A stretch of 64,000 bases of DNA, from the NCBI RefSeq assembly GCF_029852145.1, contig NC_079972.1, positions 2,070,901 to 2,134,900 of the forward strand, in the 5' to 3' direction. The DNA is from Microplitis mediator. Its lineage: Eukaryota; Arthropoda; Insecta; Hymenoptera; Braconidae. Positions 41,807-54,547 of this stretch are shown piece by piece. The position numbers and the translations under genes were made by a program. A model generated the notes under the pieces. The model ran no database searches, had not been told where the DNA came from, and was given only the letters and a program-made list of their open reading frames with translations. Every line of letters starts with the position of its first letter. Positions within the stretch are counted from its first letter, which is position 1.

Positions 41807-42954
41807 TGTTCTGTAATTAAATTTATTAATTAATAATTATTGTAATTAGTTAATCATTGATAAAAGACAACTTTTGAGGTTATACATACCTTATACTGGT
41901 TGAATATGATTTTTTTCAGGTTATACACTTAATTATGATTTTTTTCAGGTGATACACTGAATTATGATATATATAGGTTATGATTTTTTAGCTTAATCAC
42001 GTAGATTTGACTTATACGATTCTTTTCAAGAGTCTGTTGAGCTCTGGGAAAAAGAGCTCGTTTATATGTGCTCATCCCCTCCATCATCAACTTGCCCTGA
42101 TTGGTGTTCTAATTTACCCCCACCACACCCTCATCGATGTTGATTGGCCAATTCAAGTCTGAACCTGCACGATGACGTCACAAAGAACATTCTAGAAGGA
42201 CGCTAACCTCAAAATTTTAAGTCAACTGCGCAGTTAAAACCGGTTTTAATTGCGTCGTAACAAAGCTTCCGGGAATGTGACGTCAGCAAACAGGTTTCGA
42301 CTTGTCGTTCTATAAATAGATTTCCGAGAATGTGACGTCGTAGAACAGGTTTAAACCTGTTATTCTATAAATAGAATATGACGTCTTTATACAAGCTTGA
42401 ACCTGTTATGCTATAAATAGAATACGAAGAATATGACGTCATGGAACAGGTTTAAACCTGTTATTCTATAAATAGAATATGACGTCGTTATACAAGTTTG
42501 AACCTGTTATGCTATAAATAAAATACCAAGAATATGAGGTCATTCAATTGCGTCGTAATAAAATTATTGTAAACATACAGTGAGTGTATGTTTACGATAC
42601 GCTTAGCATGGACACGAACCATGTCGATAAAACAGTATGGACACAAACCATATCGATAAAATTTAGCATGGACATAAACCATGTCGATATCCAATGGTAA
42701 TATCGATAAAAACTTACTGACTCAGCAGTAGGCACGACATAACAAAAATGGCTGTTAACTTACACAAAATGGCCGTGAATGAGCACAAAATGGCCGCAAA
42801 TGAGCACAAAATGGCCGTAAATAAGCACAAAATGACCAAAAATATAGATAAAACGGGGCATTCCGACCGCGGAGATACCGACCGCCAGTAACTCGGTCGT
42901 TACGGCAGGTACCTACAAGTGCTGCTGCCCCAGAACTCTCATCATTACACTACT
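41807..42954 (-). repeat. Right Polinton TIR with promoter and intron
   Basis: Inverse of 6385-7377, longer by additional copies of a unit with GAATATGACGTC and CAGGTTTAAACCTG. A TATA box on the minus strand at 42061-42066 lies 28 bases before an initiator-like TCAACAG (A at 42038). Perfect TGACGTCA sites lie at 42173-42180, 42278-42285 and 42434-42441. Confidence 0.9.
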
Positions 42955-42960
42955 AACAGC

Positions 42961-44429
42961 GTCTGCTCTCCTTGATTATCCGTATCTTTCTGCCTACTTT
43001 CTGGGCCGGCCACTTGTTGGCCACCCGCGTGGCGCAAAAATCGCCCTTCATTACTATTATTATTGTTATTAAGTCCTGGGCCTTTTTAAATCAATTAAAT
43101 AAATTATAAAAACATTTTTATCCCACCTGAATGATACATATTAACTAAATACATTTGTCCAGTATTTATTCATGTCAAAATAATAATTATAAAAGATATA
43201 TTTAATTAAATAATAATTATTCAAAACCGCATGTTATCCATCGATATTGCAGGAAAAAATATTGATTTTTCCCCTCCTCTGCAGTCAATACTTCTCATCT
43301 CCTTAATACCTGGATATGGAATTCTTACTAAATAAAATAAAGACAATGATTGGGGCATAATGTGACCACACATTGTGTCTCCTGAATAACGGAAAATAAC
43401 AAATATTCCCATATACATAATTAATATTAAATATAATTATTTTTAAATTATAAATTAAAATTTTAGCACACACGTGCTCTCAGTCACACTGCGCGCATGC
43501 GCGAGCAAACGCTGTCTCAGCAACCGCGTGGCAACGAAATGCCCGCGTAACCATTCAAATTCGAACCTAAATAATATTTTTAATGCTTAATACTAGTTAA
43601 TTATTAATTAATTTGAATGGTTACGTGACAAAATTAATTTGATTACGTTTTCAATACCCCGTCTTTTAATATTTTATTATAATTAAAATTTATTCCTTTT
43701 AAAAATTTAACTACGTTTAATAATTATTAAGATGATATTAATAAATTCAAGTGTTTGATTATTAATAATAGTGATAAATTTAATTTATTTAAATTTAATT
43801 ATTTGAATTTAATTTTTCTTATTTCTGCTACTCTCTAGTCGAGACTTACCATTTGAAATTTACTTTATCAACTGCAATTGGTTTTGTAGCTGAGCACCAA
43901 ATAGAGCTTAGATTACCAGTCGTTCTTCACCAACCATACTGGGAACAAACTAGTATATCCTCCAAAAAGGTTGCGCGTTGAAAGTAATTGGCATCATTTA
44001 CTCGTTGACTAAAAATATTCCTGACTTTAACAAAGACAAGACTGAAATGTTGTTAGCTTAATATGTAATTTCTCGATCATCAAATTGACATTATTCGAAA
44101 ATAATTCAAAAAGTAAATTTTATATTATGTCTCTTTAATAATATCTTACCAGTTATTTTTCATAACTGCTTTAAATCAAATCAGCAATAAGCCGGTTATG
44201 CTCAAAATCAGTTGGTATCATTGCAGGCCGTTCTTATCAGTCATATGTAGTCTTATAATACTTTCTTTAAATCTAAATTTTTTAATTGAACCCCTCCACA
44301 ATCTGCAATTCGATTAACTTCTACTTGGTTCAAATATAGCTTTCCTCATTGGTATTATAGGAACAATTCTTCTTGGTATTATGTGAGACTGAAAGAAACT
44401 AGCTGTTAGGACAAATCCATGGCCATCAT
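42961..44429. other. Gene-free AT-rich stretch right of the Polinton
   Basis: No coding frame with a motif. It contains palindromic GGCCGGCCACTTG and GCGCGCATGCGCG segments and long AT runs. Confidence 0.45.
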
Positions 44430-45250
44430 AACCGGCACACAAAAAAAAATCTGTCTATCGGTTGACCCTGCGGGCCAGCCCCAAAACTTCCCGCTGTTTG
44501 CGAGCTCCTTGAGCTCGAAAACATTGTTGTGAGTACATTTTCGAGCTCTTCGAGCTCGAAAATACTATTGTATCCCATTCTTTTCGAAAAAAACCGTTTT
44601 TAGCATTTCTTTCTCCCACGATATCTCACGAACGAATCGACTGATTTCAATGATTGAGGCGGCAATCGACGTGTTTTATTGAGTTCTAGAGCTGATTAAA
44701 TTTTGAAATTGTTTGGTTAAGTCGTTTCAAAGATATTCGCAAAAAACCGTTTTTTGGCATTTCTTTTGCCCACGATATCTCACGAACGAATAAACCGATT
44801 TTGATGGTTGAGGCGGCAATCGACGCGTTTTATTGAGTTCTAGAGCTGATTAGATTTTGAAGTTGATCGTATAAGTCGTTTATGAGAAATCAATAAAAAA
44901 CTAAAATAAAAAAAACATTTTAATTCTTATTCTTTCTATAACTTGTAAACTACATGACCGATTTACCCCAGAATCTAATCAAGACTAAGTTTTGGTGAGC
45001 TCTTTAGATCGCCACCAAGTACGTTCAAATCGGTTCATCCGTTCCAAAGATATCGTCGAACAAAAAAAAGTTCACACACACACACACACACACACATACA
45101 CACGGACGTCCACGCGGGAATAGTCAGAATAGTTTCCTAGGACCTCAAAACGTCGACATCTGATGAAAACTCGATTTTCGAAAATCGGACCGAAACCAAT
45201 AACTTCCCTTTTTTGAAAATTTGCAATTTTCTTAGCGGGAAGTTAAAAAA
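44430..45250. mobile_element. Repeat family R1, copy 1
   Basis: Begins ACCGGCACACAAAAAAAAAT, then CCCTGCGGGCCAGCCC and AACTTCCCGCT, and ends AGCGGGAAGTT (inverse). The interior has two copies of a 130-bp unit with CGATATCTCACGAACGAAT and TTTATTGAGTTCTAGAGCTG, and a (CA)n microsatellite. Non-coding. Confidence 0.7.
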
Positions 45251-46252
45251 GACCATTCGGCAGCCGAAATGGAAGGTAGATTTTCTAATGAATCTATATG
45301 AAAAGTTACATACATACATATCTTGTGATACATGTTAGTGTATAGACATGATATGAGATTAGGCTCGTTTTCTTAGAGTGAGGGTAAAAAAAGACAACGA
45401 CTATTTTCGATAGAGAACGTCAGATAGTTGATTTGACAAAACATTATATAGGTAATGTATTAAACTAACCTTCACGTAAACAAAGTATAAAAATTTAATT
45501 AATATGAGATCGTAATTGTAATCGCTATTATGATGGCAATACTAGTGATAATTATAGGGATTAGAGGTACATTTGATACATCATAAATAATAAAAAAAAT
45601 ACTTTTAAATATAAAATATTTGTAAATTTACAGGTTATTTTGTTCACAATAAAATTCAACTGACAAAATTGTATTATAATGGGAAATGCATAAGTTATGT
45701 AGAATGAACACCATATTTGCAACATTTGTTGATTTCATTAGAATTTTCAAGACCATCAAATTGTTGGAAGAAATGGTCAAAATGTAAAGTTTAAGGTCAT
45801 AAATTAAAGCTTATTAGTCAAGCTTTAAAATCCTTTTTACAAAAATTCTCTATGAATTTTAGTTTTAAAGTTATATGAACTTTAAAAGTGATTAAAAACT
45901 GATTTTTTTCGAAAAATCGTATAAATTTCAAACAGCCATAACTTCTAAACTAATCGACCAATTCGGCCCCTCGAACTTAACCGTGGTAATTACACATAAA
46001 ATAAGTGGAGAAAATTTCATTAAGATCAGGTAAGAATTTTAGACGCTATCATGTCCTCAAAAGTGCGTTATATTACATAAATATATATATATATATATAT
46101 ATAATTTATCATTTCCGTCCAGATTAATTTCACTTAGATTAATTGAAAAACTAGTAAAACATTTATTATAATTGGCAATATATTTTATTTATTAACGTAT
46201 CATATATTAATGTTGATCATTAATGTGAAAATAATTATAATTTTTTATTTTG
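45251..46252. other. Gene-free AT-rich stretch with a (TA)n run
   Basis: No gene seen. A (TA) run lies at about 46080-46102. Confidence 0.45.
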
Positions 46253-47676
46253 AAGTCTGGCACAAGTTTTAACGTAAGCAACCCATTAAGAACAGAAGGT
46301 ACTGAAGAAAGTGAACAGAGTAATGGAGAAAGTAGTGAAGTCGATAGAGATGATGATGGAATCGATGAATTTGATAGAAATGGATAAATGGATCAATTAT
46401 CGGCAGAAACTTTATTAAAAAAAATGTATCGAGAAATGCAACAAACAAAAACAGCCCAAGCCAGTTTTTTACAAAATAATCTACAGATTAATAGATAAAA
46501 TATTGATGAAGTCAACAATGTTCAGGTTTTATAAAATTTATCTATTACATTTTGAAAAATGTTTTAATCTGTTAATCAGTTTTCAAATTTTACATTGTAA
46601 AAAATTTTGAGTCTGTGGTGTAGTGTTAATGATTTGAATTTAAAATTTTCAACATTGCCAGTGTCAAAGTTACACGACGCACGGTGTTAAATTTTCGACC
46701 GTGCGGATTAGAATGTTCTAACTTATCTAAATATCAGAAATTAAATTAAATCATAATCAATATGTATTTATTATCAGCATGAGCTCGGACATGTTGGAAG
46801 TGGAGTATTTATTTCTTCGAATTCTTAAAGTGCAGCAAAGAAAAAATCAGCATACCAGTCAATGGGAATTTCACTGGTAAAAGCTTTATTCCCACCCGAA
46901 GTTCTGCTTGCAAGTAATCTTCTAGGAAATTCTAGTAAAATTGACAAAAATGCACTAAAGCGGCCAGTCCTTGATCAAGATAAAATTGCAGCTCTAGAAG
47001 GTAAATTAATCTACATAGTGCAAACTAGCAATTTGACAGTTCCTTACCAGCACCCAGATTCTCTTTTTTAGTTAACTAAATAATATAAAAACCATTGATG
47101 ATTTTTTTTTTACCAACTAGATGCATTTTTTTTTAAATCGTTAAATAGATTATATTATTGGTAATTGAATGAAGATTTAGCACCCCTGTTTAGAAAATCT
47201 CATAGAATCCTATAAATTCCCATAGAGATTTTATAAGAATGAATGAGTTCTATGAGAAGTCCTAAAATTAAGTATAGGGCTTTATACATACAGCTATAAG
47301 AATCTATCGGATTTTTTAAGCAGGGATTGGTTTTATTACAAAAATATGTATTTAAACATTTTGAACAAAAAAAGTGTGATAATTAATTGTAATAAGTATT
47401 GAAAAGTTTTAAGAACTTCTAAAATTTTTAGTTGCATTAAAATAGAAAAAATAAAATTTTTTTTAGAAAACTAAATTATGAAAAACTGGGTACTATGCAG
47501 TTTACCCTGTATTAATACTTTCGTTTAATATCTAAAGCTTTTTGTGTATTTTCAAGTGTTTTTACTTAATACGTTATTTCGCAGAAACTCTCAAAGGAAA
47601 ATTCCCCGATTATAAAAAATCACTTTTCCGGATCTGCCATCAATATTATGTTGGTAGACTTGAGAAGAAAAAATAA
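46253..47676 (+). pseudogene. Decayed BEN-domain gene, three exon remnants
   Basis: Exon-like blocks 46256-46525, 46778-47000 and 47585-47676 have proper donors and acceptors (ATCAG/CATGAG, GAAG/GTAAAT, TTTCGCAG/AAACT) and compatible phases. The second and third read like a BEN domain (GISLVKALFPPEVLLAS, then LDQDKIAALE, then KFPDYKKSLFRICHQYY). The first is acidic and coiled-coil-like. At least three in-frame stops lie in the first two blocks. BEN domains bind DNA and chromatin proteins, and the family is also carried by insect mobile elements and bracoviruses. The solo LTR directly downstream (from 47771) may have removed the rest. Confidence 0.55.
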
Positions 47677-47770
47677 ATTGAAAATCGCCGCTGATAATAA
47701 AGTATAACATAGATATTACAATTTCATATTTTAGGAGAATTAATGCATCTCTTTTTACAGAATAATTAGT

Positions 47771-49130
47771 TGTTATGTCCGCCGCTTAATTTTTAATTAT
47801 TTATCCGGGATTTCTCCCTTTGGTAGCGATAGTAATTTTGGACAAGCGGGTTGGAGGGTGCGGACAACAATAAAGAATACGAGGAAGAAATTATCTTCCC
47901 ATAATTTATTATTTATAGTGGATCTTTTCGAAAATTAAGAACCCAAACGTCTTCGAAGAGACTGGTGCTCTTGTTTAAACCAAAAGTATTTTATGATGAT
48001 AGAAAAATAATTCTTTCACCTACCTTTCGATGTCAATTCTTCTAGTGCGGCAGTTATTATCCCTCCAGAACTAAACAGCTCACTCGGCCTTCCTGTAAGG
48101 TTGGTAGAATGGGTGCGGCTGGGTTGATAGGATGATAACTTATGTACTACTTTCGAATGAAAATCGAACGGCTTGAGTAATGAACTTGATCTTTTATTAC
48201 GTATTTCAAATTACAACGTTTTAACTGAACGTCACTTGTTCACTCTAGTTTTTCACAACTTTTATATGATTTGTATTATAAGATTATTTATCTTATCGAA
48301 TATTTTAAACAGATTTTTAATTATAAATATGCGTCCTTTTTCACACCCAAAAGGGGTTTTTATGCGCAGAAACTCGGCACAAAGTGAGATCACAAATTCA
48401 CGTGATTTGTGTCACAATTCACTCGAACCGGATAGATCTTTGAGATCTTTCAATTGCAATTAAGAACTATACTCTACACGATAGTTGACTATCAGCCGAG
48501 TATCTAACTCAATTGGCAATTTAATTTATTAATAATGACCGTAAATGAATAAATTAATATCCTACACGAACTTAATCAGCCGGATACCTAGATCGATTTA
48601 CGGTTTAATTGATTTGAATTTTTGTAAATGAATAAATTAATATCCTACACGAAATTAATCAGCCGGATACCTAGATCGATTTACAATTTATTTAAAATGA
48701 ATTTTTGGAAAACCGTAACTGATAAAATAATATCCTACACGAAATTAATCAGCCGGATACCTAAATCAGCGACGATTACTTATTGCCACGTCGGAAGATT
48801 TCTGCAATAAGATTACGGGCTATCGACGCCGTTTACGCGGACCAAGAAGTTAAAAATGAACTGAAGGCCCTGAGCCATGGTGCTCAGGCTTTTTATAAAC
48901 TTTGCTTTGACAATTGATGGGGAATTTTTAATTATCGTCATTGGTGGAAAGTGACGACAGTTTATTATTTATTCGTTAAACTTATTGCAGGTGTCTTCCC
49001 ACTATTCTTTGCCGCATAAAAAGGTGAAAAAGCTGACGCTGCGTTTTCGCGCGCTTTTCAAAGAGGAGCTCAGTAATAATTATTTTAAATAATTATTAAA
49101 ATAAAAACAAAAAATTATTTGGACATAACA
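47771..49130 (-). mobile_element. Solo LTR of the 16.7-kb retroelement family
   Basis: 1360 bp, inverse orientation, ends TGTTATGTCC...GGACATAACA, with TAGT duplicated at 47767-47770 and 49131-49134. It carries the same four hairpin units as the intact element but differs at scattered positions, so it is an older copy left after LTR-LTR recombination. Confidence 0.92.
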
Positions 49131-49484
49131 TAGTTAAACAGTAATTAAAAATATAAAAATAATGTAAATGAGAAAGCATTCATTTTTTTTTCAAGTTATG
49201 GAATATTCAAGTATACAACATCGTTTGGTATAACCAAATTATCCATTTAATCGTTTTTTGTTGATTGTAACAGTTTATTCAATTGGAATTGGTGATAAAA
49301 ACAATCCTGTATTGTTGTATTTTTCTGTATTGCTGTATTTCTAATTGAAACTTAATCATTAAAAATATATTTTTACTCAAAAAGTTTATTTATGATTTTT
49401 CTATTCATACAATTTTATTCCGCATTACTCGATTTCGTATTTTTTTTTTTTTTTTATAAAGAAAACAATTCTATTTTTAACTTC

Positions 49485-50642
49485 TGAAACGAAGTTGAGG
49501 TCCACCCCTCCAGTAGGGATGAATCAACCGTCCGTTACCCATTTAAATTAAATGGGCCCGTGTCCCTTTTAGCTAGTAAGCTAATTATTTGGTAACTGAT
49601 CCTGGTGTTACCCGGTTCGTAAGGACCAGACGACCGGTTGGCTATAAATTTATATATGCAAAAGGCATATAAAGGATCGGGAGTCGTGGGGCATGTAATA
49701 GGGTAGTAATATACCAGAAGAGAATATAGACTACAGGTGGTTGCAAATAAGCCAAACTAGTGAGAAGCACAAGAAATTATAGAAGTATAATAATAGTGTT
49801 ATTATACTTACCTGTGAGGTGTTGATTCACTGGTACCGATGATTGAGAGCAATAAATAATTAAGACAATTGTGAGCTCTGTATCACAATTGTCTGGTATA
49901 ACTACAAGCAGGTATTGTAGATGAGTATCGCGGCAGGTACGCGCTTCTGTAAGCAGGTATTACAGGATAGGTCGCGGCAGGTACGCGCTTCCACAAGCAA
50001 GTATTGTGGGATAATATCGTGGCAGGTACACGCTTCTACGAGCAGGTATCGTAGGGAAATATCATGGCAGGTACACGCTTCTACAAGCAGGTATCGTAGG
50101 AAAAGGATGTAGCAGGTATACATCCTACGGGGTTACCGTCTTCTATAGGCAGGTACTATAGGCTAGGATGAGGATACAGCAGGTATGCACCTCTACGGGG
50201 TTACCGTCTTCTACAGGAAGGTATGTAGGCTAGGAAGTGTAGCAGGTATACACGAGAATAATCATTTCAGTTAATGATTATTCGATTAATTAAAAAGTAT
50301 ACTTAAATACTACTAAATACTCAGGCGTAGACAGGTAAAAGTTAAAAGAAAGAGTTAAAAGAATAAACTATATTTATTATAAAGTCATAGTGACAGTAAG
50401 TTGAGAAATAGGTAAAGAGCTACTAATTAGCGGCGCGTAGGCCTTTATATAGATTCACGTCGATGCTCATGCGTCGACGTGATGCGCATCCCTTCCATTT
50501 AAAATTCAAATGGAGAGGGATTATTAAATAATAACAATAATTAGGTATAATTTAGCCGGTAGACCAGATAACGTGTGGTAACTACCCCGGGTAACGGCCT
50601 ATTATCATGGTGCGATAACGAGGATTTGTAAACCTCGTTACA
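49485..50642 (-). mobile_element. Solo LTR of a second family
   Basis: Ends TGAAACGAAG and CCTCGTTACA are imperfect inverses (8 of 10 positions), with CTTC duplicated at 49481-49484 and 50643-50646. On the minus strand a TATA box (CTATATAAAGG, near 50440) precedes an AATAAA about 110 bases later. No gag or pol is left. Near its end is a 44-bp tandem repeat array. Confidence 0.62.
49905..50255. repeat. About 44-bp tandem repeat in the solo LTR
   Basis: Units read roughly AGCAGGTATYGTAGGRWAAT then ATCGYGGCAGGTAC and RCGCTTCTACA; about five close copies and two degenerate ones. A short ORF here (YLLVEACTCHD repeated) is a by-product. Confidence 0.85.
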
Positions 50643-50899
50643 CTTCTTAAGAATATTCTGATCTCTATGGCGTCAAGGATATAAATGTTAAGACCAAAAA
50701 AACTTTTAGATATACAAATTATCGATAGAAATTTTTATTGATACAAAAATTATACGCAAAAAAACTTTCAAATAAATTTTTTATATTGCTATTAACTGTA
50801 TTCTGTACTATGGATCCAACAATAGATTTCCATTATATGTGTTTTTTAAATACATATATCTTCAAGAAACTGCAATAGTAAAAAAAAAAATTACAAGCT

Positions 50900-51400
50900 A
50901 AAAAGTATCGTTTCCATTATATAATAGACCACATAGCGGAAAATATGCAAAGTACCATATATTTCGATATATATAGTGGAACCCATATAACAAAAAATAT
51001 ATGGAGTACCATATATTTTGCAATATATTGGACATTATATAACGTAAAATATATGGAGTGCCATATATTTTACAATATACTGGAAACCATATATTTTGCA
51101 ATATACTGGAAAACATATATAAAAAATATAAAAAATACCATATATTAATTAATATACCACTTTCAATATAATATATCAATATAAATTAATATATACTAAA
51201 ATATATATGTAAAACATACATAAAAAAAGTTATATTGATAAATATATAGGTAATATATTCTAGCAATATATTTTTTTTCAATATATTATCATATATTAAT
51301 ACGGTAAAAATATGAATATTATTTTATATATTCTGCAGTATATCACATTATAATACCCATATATTCTATCATATATGTTTTCACATATAAAGTTTTTTCA
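50900..51400. repeat. ATATA-rich tandem repeats (CCATATATTTTGCAATATA)
   Basis: Units of 30-45 bases with GGAGTRCCATATATTTTG and its near-inverse. No coding content. Confidence 0.7.
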
Positions 51401-51454
51401 TGCGAGTTAAAATCGATCAGAAGACTATTTTTTTATGAGCATGACATTAAAATA

Positions 51455-52452
51455 AAAATCTGGGCGTCGGTTGGCCCTGCGGGCCAGCCCAAAAACTTCC
51501 CGCTGTTTTCGAGCTCAAGGAGCTTGAAAACATCACTGTGAATCTATATTCGAGCTCTTCGAGCTCGAAAATGCTATTACGTGCAATCATTTTTTTATGA
51601 GCTTTTCAAGATCTAACAAGTAACGTTTTATGCTAGAGTTTAAAAGTTAAGAATCAAAAATCATTAATGAAGAAGCGGCTTTTAAATTTTTATAATCGAT
51701 TATGTTCTCTGAAGTACATGTATTGAAGCAGAAATCAATGTCAGTGATCAAAATCAAGATTTGAATGAGTTTTGACTTAGGTCAGAGCAATAATGTATGG
51801 AATATCCGAGAAAAACATTAAAGACTGGGTTTTTTTACTTTTTAGCTGACAATATGTTTAAAACTAAGGAACACGTTACGTGACATTATCTGATGATCGA
51901 AGGAGACTATATTGAGAAAGAGTTGGTATGATTTCAGACACATTTTAGCACATTATATTTTGATTTATCCGGAAAAAATAACATAAAATGTTATTTTTTC
52001 AATTTTTCAGTGCCGATATCTTTTGAACTAATCAACCGATTTTGACGTTTGAGGTGGCAACTGGCGCGTTTTATTGAGTTCTAGAGCTGATTAGATTTTG
52101 AAATTGATCAGATAAGTCACTTCAAAGATAATCGAAGAAAACTGTTTTTTATCATTTCTTTCGCCAACGATATCTCTCGAACAAATTAACCGATTGTGAT
52201 GGTTGAGGTGGCATTCGACGCGGCTTATAAAGTTCCAGAGCTGAGTAGATTTTGAAGTCGATCGTTCCAGTCGTTTCTGAGAAATCACTAAAAAACTAAA
52301 AAAAAAATTTTTTTTTTCGTAATTCGCTAATATTTTCGAGTCTACTCGATCAAATGATCTGAAATCTCCAGGAAAGTTGAAGGCCAACAAGCTCTTTCGA
52401 TTGCCACCTCAACCATTCAAATCGATTAATTAGTTAAAAAGTTACAAAGAGT

Positions 52453-52527
<75 letters not shown>

Positions 52528-52557
52528 ATCGTCGATTTTCTTAGCGGGAAGTTAAAA
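51455..52557. mobile_element. Repeat family R1, copy 2
   Basis: Same opening (CCCTGCGGGCCAGCCC, AACTTCCCGCT) and closing (AGCGGGAAGTT) as copy 1, with a longer interior and a (CA)n run at about 52456-52522. The 5' edge of a third copy lies near 57760-57860 in reverse orientation. Confidence 0.65.
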
Positions 52558-54098
52558 ATAACTAGAATATAATGTGGAATTCGAAATAACTTTTAGGTAA
52601 TAAAATTGTCTACAAAAAAGGTTCAATGATATTTTGTAATAGGTCTGATAATTTCGCCGGAAAAGTAAGAAAATCTCAAAATTCAATATGAATTCGACTT
52701 CAACCTCAAATAACTTTTGAACAACTAGATTCCTTAAAAAATAATTAGAATCATTTTTTGTAGAGCATTCAATTCCCTACAAAAATAAGCCTGCCAATTA
52801 TTCCTATGATGCATCGTTAGCTACTTATAAAAATCAGAAGACGTAAAAAAAATTTTTTCCATGTTATTCTTATGGGAAATAGAAAAGTGCAATGCGGACG
52901 GTGTTGATATTAATATTAAGAGCTCTAATTTTCACAGACGTCTTTTTTTGTCTAAACGAAACTTTTGAACTTGTTTGGGAGAAAAAAAAAATTTGTTTAT
53001 TTTTTGAATCTCCCTAATGTATACACATATGCACATTAGAGTGGTCCAAAAAAACATTTTCTACGCGCTATTGTTTTTTTTTACGGGCTATTATCTCAAA
53101 AGCTTTTCTACGGTATTAAAAAAATTCCGCGGATTCCAACACATTTTTGCAAATTGTGAAAGGATGTGTCATTCCGATCGATGTGCAAATTGCTCCATTA
53201 AATCCCTCTGATTATTTTTTACATCAAATTCAGCTGGTTAGAGAATGTTTCACGAAACACTTCGTAGCAGGAACTGTAGACTACTACGTATTTCTTACAT
53301 GATCCGCATATTGAGTGAGATAGACGTTAATTGCAGTGCACCCACACCTTGCGGAAGGTTTCTAATTGTTGATTTTATAAACAACTGTGAAGTTTCTACT
53401 TTAGATAGCAATTCTACATCAGAAAAAATTATTGCACTATGTATTTGTGAAATATTTTGTAAAAATTGGGTTTCTGTTTGCCCTGAATTATGCCGATTAA
53501 TATTAATTGAATTGTCGACTTCGCGATTGATCTTATAAGTACAGAAGATGTTACAATAATCTTTGAGTCGATCAAATTAGTAGAGTCGATCAAATCATCC
53601 CCTCAATGAACTTTAATATTTTACATGTACGGCATCTCGCCCAGGGCGTAAATTACAGTATATTATCTATTAGTTGTCAGGAAGGTGATAAAAAAATTAA
53701 TGTAACTAGTAATTATTACCGTAAATTAATAAACAAATATATATGACTTTAATTTTTTAAGATTCAATAAATGCATAGTAAAATTAAAGAAATTAAAAAT
53801 TCAGAAATAGTTAATTTTACTTGTGGCATCTCGCCAGCTTTCTATTATACTTCTTTTTTCATTTTCTAAATTATCTATTTTTCTGTAACGCCGTAACGAG
53901 TATGCCTTTTTTAGGGGTGAATTTTCTTTTTGGGCCTTTTTTTTGTTTTGGTTAGGAAAAAAAGCCGTGAAAGTCCTCCAAATAACTGTCACTTGAACGT
54001 TTTCTCTTGGCGCCTCGGACTGGACTTGATGCAACGGCTGGGTTTTCATCTACTCCAACAGCTGCCTCTGTCTGGTCGATCAATGGTTGCTGCTCCTC
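52558..54098. other. Stretch with no supported gene
   Basis: It holds an end like foldback 3685-4578 (near 53037) and a 97-codon frame (53245-53538) without recognisable motif. Confidence 0.35.
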
Positions 54099-54371
54099 TT
54101 AGATGTCATTGACGATTACATGAGTTTCAGCGGTTACGAATCCTTTCTCGACGCGTTCTGGAGCATCATGCGAAGACGACGTCACTACAGTTTGATCTTG
54201 CTTTGAAGTAGATTCATCTTCTGTCTCAGACTCATCGATCAACGGCTGCTGCTCCTCTAAGATGTCATCGACAATTACATGAGTTTCTCCAGCATTTTCG
54301 AATCCTTTCTCGACGCGTTTCGGATCATCCTGCGGAGACGACGTCATACTTATTGAACAAATTTTTATCAT
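54099..54371 (-). other. Duplicated acidic ORF fragment
   Basis: The frame holds two copies of a block with RVEKGF.....ETHVIV(D/N)DI and EEQQPLIDE, spaced by about 50 codons. It lies downstream of the gag pseudogene on the same strand and may be a remnant of the same element or of a host gene. Function unknown. Confidence 0.3.
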
Positions 54372-54547
54372 TGGTTCCGATATTTTATTTAAATTGAATT
54401 TAAATGGTTCGCTTCCATGCTCAACTTTGTTTATATTTAAGACTGTCCTTCTGCGCGCAGTCTTAATTATTCTTTTAAAATTAACGGAATTACTCGTTCG
54501 AAGTAAGAACTCCCGTCGGCCCCTGTCAAAATTTCCTACGGGAGTCT

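Larger units (their letters stand above)
6385..42954. mobile_element. Polinton/Maverick (adintovirus-like) element, interrupted
   Basis: Both ends read AGT(C/A)GTGTAATGATGAGAG inward. The canonical AG start of Polintons is present, and the 6-bp duplication AACAGC flanks it at 6379-6384 and 42955-42960. After subtracting the nested insertion (16943-35108 plus its duplicated TAA) the element is about 18.4 kb, the usual Polinton size. It encodes double-jelly-roll capsid, penton-like capsid, adenain-like protease, packaging ATPase and PolB, the hallmark set. No retroviral-type integrase can be found, and PolB is broken, so this copy is not autonomous. Confidence 0.93.

Noticed and set aside
6385..42954. 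Proviral segment of a bracovirus
   Set aside because: The gene set, AG ends and 6-bp duplication are those of a Polinton; no bracovirus gene family or excision motif was seen.
6113..43139. 14-bp inverted pair ATGTATCATTCAGG flanking the Polinton
   Set aside because: Possibly an older element split by the Polinton, but only 14 bp match and no further arm could be followed.
49905..50255. CRISPR-like regular repeat array
   Set aside because: The units abut without unique spacers and the host is eukaryotic; it is an ordinary tandem repeat in an LTR.
53245..53538. 97-codon plus-strand ORF
   Set aside because: No motif, weak composition, no splice or promoter context.
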